From: Pseudomonadota bacterium
Lineage (GTDB): Bacteria; Pseudomonadota; Gammaproteobacteria; Acidiferrobacterales; UBA6901
DNA length: 64,000 nucleotides
Reading direction: 5' to 3'
Assembly (NCBI GenBank): GCA_021819085.1
Contig: JAKASJ010000015.1
Span: forward strand, 1-64,000
Every line of letters begins with the position of its first letter. Position 1 is the first letter of the stretch. Made by a program: the position numbers and the translations under genes. The notes under the pieces are model-generated. The model searched no databases and had not been told where the DNA came from. It worked only from the letters and a program-made list of their open reading frames with translations. This document shows, one piece after another, positions 26,589 to 34,949 of the stretch.

Positions 26589-27683
26589 CTACAGGTCCTC
26601 CGCAGGGGCCGGTTCGACGATCACCTCGTGCGCCACGCACGGATCCAGTGCGACGACCAGCATGGCCACGCGGCGCCGAAGTTCCTGCGCGCCCGTAACC
26701 GGCAGGGCGAGGAGCGCGTGCACCAGCGCCCCGTCGGGATGAAAATTCCACTCGGTCGGCGCCACGATCCGGTAACGCTCAACGATACCGCCGCGCAGAT
26801 TCACACGATGTACCAGCCAGCCGCGCGCGGTCTCGACAAGCCCTGTGCCGGATTGCGTGGCCGATGCCCCGCTGCCGCGCACCGGACGCCGTCCGGTGCC
26901 ACCGTGCATCACCTGCAGACAGCGCCTCATTCGGCGCGGCAAAGATGCGAGTTCCGTCAGGCGCGCCACAAGCCGCGTCATCAAACCATTTCCCTGCCGC
27001 CGCTGCAGCTCGGCTACCAGGCTGCGCCGGCCCTGGCGCGCAAGAGGACCGGTCTCGCAGGCCCGTCCGTTCCATACCGGCCGGGCGGTGAACCCGTCGG
27101 CCGTATCCGCATCCAGGACCGCCGAAAACGCGCCCGGCGTGATGCGCGGCAGAACTCCGACACTGCTGCGACCGAGTTCTGCCAGCCCACAGTCCTCAAC
27201 TGCTCTCAAAGTGCGCGCGGCGACGGTTGTCGCACGGCGATACCATTCCCGCAATGCGGCCCCGTCGCGAATCTGCAGCCAATGGTCTGCGGACATGGCG
27301 AAGATGCCGTGCGCAAGCACCGCGTCGATCTCGGACAATTGGTCGCTGGCAACGCCCAGGTCCATATCTGGCGGCACTCCACCGGCCGTGGCCTGCCATA
27401 TTCCGCCACCGAGCGCGCGCCGCAGGGCGACCACGCTTCGGCGCAGAACGGCGAGTTCCTCGATCCGGGGCGAGGCATCGATGAACAGCCCCGGCCAGTC
27501 GAGCAGCAGCCGGCCGGCATGCTCCTGAACGGATTCGGCGGCGACCAGAAGGCTGCGCCGCGCACGCTCAGCCGCCGTCGCCGCAATACCCTGGGCTTGC
27601 TCGCACGCCGCCATGCCGGCGCTCGCCTGGGCAACTCCGCAGATGCTGAACAGCAGGGGCAACGCCTGCAACGCCTCGTTCAC
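26589..27683 (-). CDS. HupK/HoxV-like hydrogenase assembly protein, 5' end unclear
   Basis: A degenerate relative of the NiFe-hydrogenase large subunit. It keeps SICGVAQ where the subunit has RICGVC, and DPCVAHE where it has DPCxxCxxH, so half of the Ni ligands are missing, as in HupK/HoxV scaffolds. The first usable start is GTG at 27683 (364 aa), yet clear homologous coding continues upstream in the same frame to about 27828 (EGRLRIRVSVDLDRVAAVRVESTRRTNASR-like) with no ATG, GTG or TTG before a stop at 27861. Either a non-standard start is used or a frameshift has cut off the true N terminus. Confidence 0.75.
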   Translation of the reverse strand: MNEALQALPLLFSICGVAQASAGMAACEQAQGIAATAAERARRSLLVAAESVQEHAGRLLLDWPGLFIDASPRIEELAVLRRSVVALRRALGGGIWQATAGGVPPDMDLGVASDQLSEIDAVLAHGIFAMSADHWLQIRDGAALREWYRRATTVAARTLRAVEDCGLAELGRSSVGVLPRITPGAFSAVLDADTADGFTARPVWNGRACETGPLARQGRRSLVAELQRRQGNGLMTRLVARLTELASLPRRMRRCLQVMHGGTGRRPVRGSGASATQSGTGLVETARGWLVHRVNLRGGIVERYRIVAPTEWNFHPDGALVHALLALPVTGAQELRRRVAMLVVALDPCVAHEVIVEPAPAEDL

Positions 27684-27863
27684 CGGCCGACCTTCCAGGA
27701 TGCGGCTGGCATTCGTCCGCCTGGTCGACTCTACCCTGACTGCCGCTACCCTGTCTAAATCGACGGAAACGCGAATCCGTAACCGTCCTTCGATGTCTTG
27801 CGCGGTTGCGATGATCTTCTCCGCAGTCTGACCGCCGGGTCCTGACCCCGGTCCCGGATTTCA

Positions 27864-28794
27864 ATGCCGACACGGCAACACAAGCCGAAACCGGCGGCCT
27901 TGACTCAAATCAAAATACCCGCTGACCGCGTTACGATTCGGCATATAGGGTACGCGGACCGTATCTGTGCCATGTCATAATGTTGAATTAACTTTATAAA
28001 TACATTACAAGTATTTATTATTAATAATAAAACATACCACTCAGGATGATGGCGCGGGCGAAAGCACTGCCCGGCGGCGGTCGGGCTGCGGGAAGCTCCG
28101 GCCACAGGCGAGCCTGTCCTTGCCGCACCATCGCACGAGCGCCGGGCTTGTCTGGCGCTGTGCGTCGACCCTGTCGGCCATCCGGCACGGCCACCTGCCG
28201 CAAAGGCAGCGTTCGGGCTCCGGGTGCCACGTCCCGGGCGGGAGCACCCTCTTGATATTCTGAAGAACGTCAGTCAGCAGCGTGCGTTGCCAGTTGCGCA
28301 TGCGCCCCGGATTCGGTATCCGCCAGCAGCTGCGATGGCAACCGACACCGGGCATGGGAATGCCGGGGCAGACCGGATGGGTGCTGACGCCACGGGTTCG
28401 TTCATGACTGGCTCCCTCCTCCCTCCCATACAGACCATGTCATTCGCAATACGCATTATACGGCGGGAACCGCGTGGTCCGGCCGCTTTCCGATGGCTGT
28501 TTTTTTTACCCACCTGCTAACCCGAGGAGCCTTTTTTATTGGAGGGCTCGATCCAGAAGCCTTGACCCGCGGGGCACAGGCGTAAAAAATGGAGTCCTTG
28601 CGGTGGCCATCGAACTGCCGGGCACGTGTCGGACGCCCTGCCTCGCCGGAACGGAGCGGTCTTGCGGTTGCCCGGTCTGCCGGGTGTGGACCGGCGCATC
28701 GGCAGCGCCGCAGCCCAACACGGGCCTGCGGACGAGATCGACCCATCGCACCGCGCACAGCCGGGCGGCAGCCGGCACCCAACTGAGCCAGCCG
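27864..28794. other. Intergenic region with AT-rich palindromes
   Basis: About 930 nt between the divergent HupK-like and TSUP genes, with no convincing gene. It contains a marked AT island at about 27975-28035. This includes arms ATAAATAC (27996-28003) and GTATTTAT (28011-28018) around a 7-nt spacer, overlapping an 18-nt perfect palindrome, TTTATTATTAATAATAAA (28014-28031). This is a likely promoter/operator zone for the hyp genes or for a plus-strand transcript. Downstream frames (28041-28520) look like composition artefacts. Confidence 0.5.
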
Positions 28795-29661
28795 ATGCCC
28801 CCTGAGTTTGCCGCGACGCATGTCGCACTGACCACCGGACAGCACATTCTGTCCGTGATTTCGGGCTTCGCGGTCGGCTTTTCCCTTAGCCTCATCGGCG
28901 GCGGAGGATCCATCCTGGCCGTGCCGCTGCTCCTGTATCTGGTCGGCTATCCCAAGCCACATGTCGTCATCGGCACCACCGCACTGGCGGTATCGGCAAA
29001 CGCATTCCTCAACCTAGTGCCGCACGCGTACGCGGGCAACGTGCGCTGGAAGGAAGCGATACTGTTCGCAATTGTCGGCGCCATCGCGGCATTCGCCGGC
29101 TCCACGGCCGGCAAGGCGGTGGGATCGGAGAAACTGCTTTTTCTGTTCGCCATCCTGATGCTCGTGATCGCTGGCCTGATGTTGCGCCGCGGCAGACCCG
29201 CCGATCGCCAGGCACCGGCGACAACCCCCCCGCCGGAAAAGAAACGCAAAACGCTGAAGCTGGTCGTCGCCGCCTGTGCCGTGGGGCTTCTGTCGGGATT
29301 TTTCGGGATCGGTGGCGGATTCCTGATCGTTCCGGGTCTGGTGTTTCCGACAGGAATGTCGATGATCTCCGCCATCGGATCCTCGCTGGTGTCGGTGGGG
29401 ACTTTCGGGCTGGTCACGGCGCTGAACTATGCCCGCTCCGGTCTGCTGGATTGGCGGGTGGCAGGACTATACCTCGCTGGAGGCGCTGTCGGCGGCTGGA
29501 TCGGCTCGCGGCTGGCCACCCGCCTCGGCCGCAGCAGCAAGGGCACACTCAACGTGATCTTCTCTGCAGTGGTGGCACTTGTGGCACTGTACATCCTGTA
29601 CCGGAACCTCTCCGCCTTCGCGCCCCCGCTGCGCGACCTTTCGCCGGGAGGTCATACCTGA
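28795..29661 (+). CDS. TauE/SafE (TSUP) family permease
   Basis: A 288-aa inner-membrane protein with about eight helices in two repeats, each marked by a glycine-rich loop: SLIGGGGSILAVPLLLYLVG near residues 32-50 and GFFGIGGGFLIVPGLVF near 175. These are the signatures of the sulfite/sulfoacetate exporter TSUP family. I start at the ATG at 28795; the frame is open to 28474 without homology. In this sulfur-rich setting it may export sulfite or sulfate; TSUP specificity cannot be read from sequence. Confidence 0.88.
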   Translation: MPPEFAATHVALTTGQHILSVISGFAVGFSLSLIGGGGSILAVPLLLYLVGYPKPHVVIGTTALAVSANAFLNLVPHAYAGNVRWKEAILFAIVGAIAAFAGSTAGKAVGSEKLLFLFAILMLVIAGLMLRRGRPADRQAPATTPPPEKKRKTLKLVVAACAVGLLSGFFGIGGGFLIVPGLVFPTGMSMISAIGSSLVSVGTFGLVTALNYARSGLLDWRVAGLYLAGGAVGGWIGSRLATRLGRSSKGTLNVIFSAVVALVALYILYRNLSAFAPPLRDLSPGGHT

Positions 29662-29722
29662 GAGTCACACCGGCCGCAGCAGCTCCCGCCCAGGGGCGTG
29701 AATCGCAGCGCGCGCCGCGGGA

Positions 29723-30760
29723 TCAGTCGGTGTGCAGCCCGGCCAGCTCTTCGACTGCCTGGATTATGTTCTTTGTCCCGGGAATGGACGCGCGCTCCAG
29801 TTCCGCGTTGTACGGAGTCGGCACGTCGCTGGCGGCCAGTCTGCGCACCGGCGATGCCAGATCCGGGTGCGCAACCTCACCCAGCGTCGCGGCGATTTCA
29901 GCGCCGACGCCACCAAACCGGCAGTCCTCTTCGACCACGATCGCGTGGCGCGTCTTGCTTACCGACTCGCGCAGCAGCGGCAAATCGATCGGACGCAGAC
30001 TGCGCAGATCGATGACTTCCACCTCGATGCCGCGCGTGGAGAGCTGTGCCGCGGCTTCCATGGCAAGAGATACCATGCGGTGCCAGGCAACCAGGGTCAC
30101 GTCACGCCCTTCCCGCCGTACTGCCGCAGCATGCATGGCAGGCGGCGGGGCATCCGGGTCGAACGGTCCCTTGGTGAAGTACAGCAGTTCGTGTTCCAGT
30201 ACAATGATCGGGTCATCGGCGACGATCGCCTGTGACAGCTGCCAGTAGGAATCCTGCGGCGTTGCGGGCACAACAACTCGCAAACCCGGCACGTTGACCA
30301 AAGTATGCTCCAGCCGCTGTGAATGCTGGGCTCCGAGCTGCTTCGCCACGCCTCCCGGCATGCGTATCACCAGGGGTACCTGCAGCTGCCCGCCGGACAT
30401 GTAGCGCAGCTTGGCTGCCATGTTGATGATCGAATCCAGGGCAAGCAGCGCGAAGTTGATGGTCATGATTTCGACCACGGGCCGTCCGCCGGCCAATGCC
30501 GCTCCCACGCCGATGCCGACGAAGCTGTTTTCAGAGATCGGCGTGTCGCGCACGCGCCATTCGCCGTATTTCGCGTAAAGGCCCTGGGTCACGCGGTAGC
30601 TTCCGCCGAACAGGCCCACGTCCTCACCAAGAATGAACACACTGCTGTCGCGCTCCATGGCACGGTCCAACGCTATGTTCAGGGCCTGCCAGACCTCCAG
30701 TTCCGGTGCCGGGCGTGCCGTCCCGATGATACCGACGTTGTCGTTGCGCTGCCGGGTCAT
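29723..30760 (-). CDS. pdhB: 2-oxoacid dehydrogenase E1 component, beta subunit
   Basis: A 345-aa beta subunit of a thiamine-diphosphate-dependent 2-oxoacid (pyruvate or acetoin type) dehydrogenase. Family features include FILGEDVGLFGGSYRVTQGL, DTPISENSFVGIGVGAALAG and the C-terminal VVVEEDCRFGGVGAEIAATL. It overlaps the alpha-subunit gene by 4 nt. No E2 or E3 gene is within reach, so the rest of the complex must be elsewhere or absent. Pyruvate versus acetoin or branched-chain specificity cannot be settled here. Confidence 0.92.
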   Translation of the reverse strand: MTRQRNDNVGIIGTARPAPELEVWQALNIALDRAMERDSSVFILGEDVGLFGGSYRVTQGLYAKYGEWRVRDTPISENSFVGIGVGAALAGGRPVVEIMTINFALLALDSIINMAAKLRYMSGGQLQVPLVIRMPGGVAKQLGAQHSQRLEHTLVNVPGLRVVVPATPQDSYWQLSQAIVADDPIIVLEHELLYFTKGPFDPDAPPPAMHAAAVRREGRDVTLVAWHRMVSLAMEAAAQLSTRGIEVEVIDLRSLRPIDLPLLRESVSKTRHAIVVEEDCRFGGVGAEIAATLGEVAHPDLASPVRRLAASDVPTPYNAELERASIPGTKNIIQAVEELAGLHTD

Positions 30761-31734
30761 GGCCGCCCGCCGTACAGATCCAGAGGCTCGCTGTAAACGC
30801 CCTTTCCGAGATCCGTCGGCTGCGGGCTTTCGGCAGCGAAGCGCACGGCCTCTGCAACCACTTCCGCAACCGTCTTTTCAGCTTCCTGGCAGTCGGTCTC
30901 GTTCAGCCACCCCTGCCCAAGAGCACGCTCGCGGAAGATCTCCAGCGGGTCGCGCGCCCGCAGTTCCGCGAGCTCCAGTGCCGAGCGATAGGCCCCCGGG
31001 TCCGCCATGGAATGCCCGCGATAGCGATAGGTCTCGCACTCGATCAGATATGGTCCGTTGCCCGACCGCACATGCTGCACCGCGGCACGGGTCGCTTCGT
31101 GAACCGCTACCACATCCATGCCGTCGACATGGCGGCCGTCTATGCCATACGCGGACGCATGACGGTAGATATCGGGCACTGCCGAATGCCGATGGATTTC
31201 GGTTCCGATCTGGTAGTGGTTATTTTCGCAGATGAACAGCACCGGCAGCTTCCATAGCGCCGCCATGTTGAGCGTCTCGTGGAACGTTCCCTGGTTGGCA
31301 GCACCGTCTCCGAAATAACACAACACAATCTGCGTGGAATCGTTCAGGCGCAGCCAGTACCCGACACCGGCCGCGATCGCGAACGTCTCTCCGACGATGG
31401 CATAGCCCCCGAGAAATCTGCGGCTGACATCGTAGAGATGCATGGAGCCGCCGTAGCCGCCTGAGCAGCCGGTGGCCCGCCCGAACAGTTCCGCCATCAC
31501 CGCCGAGGGACTCACGCCCCAGACCATCGCGTGCACATGCTCGCGATAGGTGCTGACCACGTAATCACCGGGCTCGGCGGCATGCAGGCTGCCGACCGCC
31601 ACCGCTTCCTCTCCGGGATACAGGTGCAGAAATCCACCGATGTTTCCCTGCATGTACTGCTCCGCAGCGGCCTGCTCGAACTGACGTGCAAGCGTCATGT
31701 CGTAAAAAAACTGCCGTGCGAGTTTACGTTGCAT
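30757..31734 (-). CDS. pdhA: 2-oxoacid dehydrogenase E1 component, alpha subunit
   Basis: A 325-aa alpha subunit with the thiamine-diphosphate motif GDGAANQGTFHETLNMAALW...ENNHYQIGT and the phospholoop-like YRYRGHSMADPGAYRS. LYPGEEAVAVG and STYREHVHAMVWG are also typical. The start at the ATG at 31734 follows GGGGGA. It precedes and overlaps the beta-subunit gene. Both are preceded by an AhpF-like reductase gene 320 nt away on the same strand. Confidence 0.93.
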   Translation of the reverse strand: MQRKLARQFFYDMTLARQFEQAAAEQYMQGNIGGFLHLYPGEEAVAVGSLHAAEPGDYVVSTYREHVHAMVWGVSPSAVMAELFGRATGCSGGYGGSMHLYDVSRRFLGGYAIVGETFAIAAGVGYWLRLNDSTQIVLCYFGDGAANQGTFHETLNMAALWKLPVLFICENNHYQIGTEIHRHSAVPDIYRHASAYGIDGRHVDGMDVVAVHEATRAAVQHVRSGNGPYLIECETYRYRGHSMADPGAYRSALELAELRARDPLEIFRERALGQGWLNETDCQEAEKTVAEVVAEAVRFAAESPQPTDLGKGVYSEPLDLYGGRP

Positions 31735-32055
31735 CGACAATCCCCCGGCACCTGATACCGCACCGGCGTGAATTCGGAATTTCCGGCGGCGACGCACGCT
31801 ATCCAGGTCCGTCGCAAGACCGTAAACGGCTATATGCCGCTCACCCGGCATGGGCACAGCCGTGTGGCACGCCTACTTCATAGCACGCGAATGCCGCAGC
31901 AGACATTGACACGCATCAAAACGCGTTACCCGCGGGGTATTCTCCCTACCGCCTTTGCGTCACGCCGGTCGCAACACCATGGACATCCGCCGCCGGGCGG
32001 CCTGCGTCCCGCAGAGACCACATTCCGCCTGGCGCCCACGCGGTGCGCGCGCCGC
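31735..32055. other. Gap between AhpF-like gene and pdhA
   Basis: About 320 nt, downstream of the reductase gene and upstream of pdhA, presumably holding the pdhA promoter. No gene-like frame or structured RNA is recognised. Confidence 0.4.
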
Positions 32056-33705
32056 TCAGTTCCCTGCGGTCTGCCGCCGGGCAAGAAACCGGTCCGCAGA
32101 CAGCGCCGCCTGGGCACCATCCCCGACGGCAATGGTGATCTGCTTGTCGCGCTGGTCGGTGACATCTCCGGCCGCAAACAGTCCTGGCACGATGGTCGAC
32201 TGATCCCGGCTCACTGGAATCTCTCCGGCACTGTTCAAGGCGAGCAGCCGGCTTACCGGCCCGGTATTCGGGACCAGACCCACTTCGAGAAATACACCGT
32301 CCACCCGCAAGTCATACCGCTCCTTTCCATCGACCGATGCCAGACGCACCCCGGAGAGCGCCTCCTTGCCCAGAAATTCCCGAACTTCCATGCGCATATG
32401 CACGGTCACATTGGGTGCCGCGCGCACTTCGTCGACCAGGACCTGGTCGGCCTGGAACTGATCGAGCATGTGGATGAGGTGGATTTCGCGCGCGTACCCG
32501 CGCAGGTCGCGCACGGCGGTGAGGGCGGAATTGCCGCCACCGACTACCGCCACCGGCTTGTCCTTGAAAAGCGGCGCGTCGCAGGTGGCGCAGAATGCGA
32601 TGCCGTGACCGATGAAGCGTGATTCCCCTGGGACATTCAGCCGCCGATACTGCTTGCCGGCCGCGTAAATCACGCTGCGGGCATGGTAGATGGCTCCGTC
32701 GTCTGCCTGAACCTCGAATGCGACACCCGAGCTGCGCACCTCGGTCACGCGCGCATGCATGCGCTCAGCGACCGGGTAACTCTCAAGATGATGACGGAAC
32801 ATCTCGGCAAGTTCGCTGCCGCCGATTTCCATCATTCCGAGATAATTATCGACGACCGCCGTGTCGGTGATCTGCCCGCCGGGATGCACTCCGAGGACTG
32901 CGACCCGCCGGCCCTTGCGCACCGCATAAAGCGCCGCAGCCATGGCTGCCGGTCCGGCACCCACGATCAACAGGTCGTACTCCTGCTCCGCCCCCGCCTC
33001 GGTCGCTTTACGCTGCCCCTGCGCCGTGCGCAGCGCCGCATCGACCACCTCATAGGTTTGCGGGTCGGCCAGCTTGAGGATTTCCATGACCGCCGCCGGT
33101 GGGGGCAACGCCCCTTCGAACGCAGGTCGTTCGTTGACTACGGTACGAGGAACGCCCTGCACTCCGTAGCGCTGCGTCAATGCCGGAAATTCCGCAGCAT
33201 CAATCATGTCGGCGCGAATCCCGGCGTTGACAAACGACAGCTGATGCGCCAGACGCACCATGTTCGGGCAGTACGGGCAGGTAAGGGTCACCATGATCTC
33301 GAGATGCACCGGCACGACGATGCGCTGCGCGAGCGCTTCGACCTGCGGATCGAGTCCGGACTCGCCGGTCGACACCATCGAGACCGCCTCGAGCAGTGAA
33401 CCGAATTCGTATCCCCCGGTCAGTCCGTAGAAACGGATGCCGTAGTCCCGGTCCCCGAGAACGACGGTCGCCGGTACCTTGTCGATGCCGTAGCGCTTTG
33501 CCTCGGCGGCGTCGGCAATGAATTCCCGAACTTCCAGGGCCAGCCTGGGCGAAAGCGCGGCGAACTCTTCCAGCAGCTGCTGCTGCTCGCGGCATGCACC
33601 GCAGGCATTCTTCTGCGTGAAAAAAACGAGCCGCACCGGCCTGTTCATGCCGGCAAGGTGTGTATGCGTCTCTTTTTTTACCGCGTCAGTAAGGAATGTT
33701 GCCAT
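32056..33705 (-). CDS. Thioredoxin reductase fused to two thioredoxin folds (AhpF-like)
   Basis: A 549-aa flavoenzyme. The N-terminal ~215 residues are two thioredoxin folds, one with CGAC (about residue 35) and one with CPYC (about 144), like protein disulfide oxidoreductases or the AhpF N-terminal domain. Residues about 240-549 form a thioredoxin reductase with GAGPAAMAAALYA (FAD), CATC redox centre and GGGNSALTA (NADPH) and the final GLFAAGDVTD. It reduces disulfides, possibly a peroxiredoxin; no ahpC is adjacent. Unlike AhpF, both N-terminal folds keep a CxxC pair. Confidence 0.9.
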   Translation of the reverse strand: MATFLTDAVKKETHTHLAGMNRPVRLVFFTQKNACGACREQQQLLEEFAALSPRLALEVREFIADAAEAKRYGIDKVPATVVLGDRDYGIRFYGLTGGYEFGSLLEAVSMVSTGESGLDPQVEALAQRIVVPVHLEIMVTLTCPYCPNMVRLAHQLSFVNAGIRADMIDAAEFPALTQRYGVQGVPRTVVNERPAFEGALPPPAAVMEILKLADPQTYEVVDAALRTAQGQRKATEAGAEQEYDLLIVGAGPAAMAAALYAVRKGRRVAVLGVHPGGQITDTAVVDNYLGMMEIGGSELAEMFRHHLESYPVAERMHARVTEVRSSGVAFEVQADDGAIYHARSVIYAAGKQYRRLNVPGESRFIGHGIAFCATCDAPLFKDKPVAVVGGGNSALTAVRDLRGYAREIHLIHMLDQFQADQVLVDEVRAAPNVTVHMRMEVREFLGKEALSGVRLASVDGKERYDLRVDGVFLEVGLVPNTGPVSRLLALNSAGEIPVSRDQSTIVPGLFAAGDVTDQRDKQITIAVGDGAQAALSADRFLARRQTAGN

Positions 33706-33887
33706 GACGACCTCCGGGGCTGTCCACCCTGCTTGATCCGTGCTTGGATTGCGCGGAGGCTGCGCCGACCCGGCCTGGTCACGGCATATTGCTGTATCAG
33801 TTTTTCATTCGTAGCACGCGCGGCACCGTGTGGATGCACCGGATCGAAGCATCCGCTCCATACAGTCTATGGGGGTCACTTTGGCAT

Positions 33888-34724
33888 TCAAAAGAGCAGA
33901 CCCAGACCAGCTCCGGTATAGTGGGTAAACCCTCCGAGCTGCCCGTGCAGCCGCACCCCCTCCTCCACATCCACCTCCCACCGGGGCGTAATCAGGTACT
34001 GCACGCCCCCGTCCGCGTTGAAGCCGGCTCCCTGACCGGGACCGATACGGCTTTGCCCGTACACTTCCAGGTAATACTGCAGATTCCAGCGCGGATCCCA
34101 GGTGAACGTGAGCAGTGGATTGAAGCTCGTGTACCGGGCCCCGCCCGCCAGCGAGGGATTGGTCTGGGTACTGACTCCGGCCTGGAGAGAGATCCCGGTC
34201 GTACTGCTGGGGGCATAGGCGACGATACCGTTTACGGCGGCACCGGTACGTGCGCTGCCGTAGGCGGCGCTGCCCGATGATGGCGTGACCAGACCCTCGA
34301 CCGCGCCCAGCCAACGGCGCGTATAACCGAGTTCGTGTTTGATCCCCACGGTCGTGGACGACCATCCGCTGAGTGTGCCCACCGCACCGTACTGACGAGT
34401 GAAATTCGGGGGAAGCAGAACCAGCTCGTTGTGTCCGGGCAGACCGAACCGCAATTCCAGTTCGGGAAGATTGTCGGCGGAACCGCCCGCCCCGGTGAGC
34501 GCGGCATGCTCGTAACCGGCTTCCGCGATCACCCGCCCCTGCGGCACCACGCAGGCACTGTCGGAAACCGTTGGTCGGTCGAGCTGGGCCAGCAGCCCAG
34601 AACGTCCCGAACAGGGATCGGAGACCGCAGACGCACCCTGCGCCAGGGCAGTGCGCTCGCTGAGAAGAAGAACTCCATTCAGCACCCAGGCCAGCCATCG
34701 CTTATTGCCATGCCAACTCATCAT
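33888..34724 (-). CDS. Predicted outer-membrane beta-barrel protein, Zur-controlled
   Basis: A 278-aa exported protein: signal peptide (about 8-29, WLAWVLNGVLLLSERTALA), then alternating amphipathic strands with aromatic girdles (ELELRFGLPGHNELVLLPP, SSTTVGIKHELGYTRRWLGAVEG, WNLQYYLEVYGQSRIG) and a terminal Phe, all typical of an outer-membrane barrel. It resembles the transporter family PF13557 (phenol-degradation MetA type). It diverges from the zinc ABC genes across a Zur-type palindrome, so zinc-limited uptake is a plausible role (inference). Confidence 0.75.
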   Translation of the reverse strand: MMSWHGNKRWLAWVLNGVLLLSERTALAQGASAVSDPCSGRSGLLAQLDRPTVSDSACVVPQGRVIAEAGYEHAALTGAGGSADNLPELELRFGLPGHNELVLLPPNFTRQYGAVGTLSGWSSTTVGIKHELGYTRRWLGAVEGLVTPSSGSAAYGSARTGAAVNGIVAYAPSSTTGISLQAGVSTQTNPSLAGGARYTSFNPLLTFTWDPRWNLQYYLEVYGQSRIGPGQGAGFNADGGVQYLITPRWEVDVEEGVRLHGQLGGFTHYTGAGLGLLF

Positions 34725-34817
34725 CGGGATCCTCGCGCAGTGGCGGGAAGAACTGATCAGCGTTCAGGGGAGGTGCGCGGTCGCCTATCGGGAACTGATG
34801 ACACCACGGCCTTTTTT

Positions 34818-34833
34818 CAATGTTATAACATTG
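34818..34833. promoter_or_regulatory. Zur-type operator between outer-membrane gene and znuA
   Basis: A perfect 16-nt palindrome, CAATGTTATAACATTG, with the core AATGTTATAACATT that matches the known Zur-box core of proteobacteria (ATGTTAT/ATAACAT half sites). It lies 94 nt from the barrel gene and 117 nt from the zinc-binding protein gene, which are divergent, and a zur gene is 4 kb away. Confidence 0.85.
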
Positions 34834-34949
34834 CATCAGGGCCGACAAGAATGTACGATGGCGCGCACATCGCAGGGCGCACGTGTCTCCGGGTTCCGGA
34901 AACGGAGACCGTCGAATCCCCAGGAAAAAGCCGGCTCGGGAAAACCCGC

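Noticed and set aside
28497..28540. T-rich stretches (TTTTTTTT, CCTTTTTT) that might mark terminators
   Set aside because: No stable GC-rich hairpin directly precedes either T-run in the right orientation.
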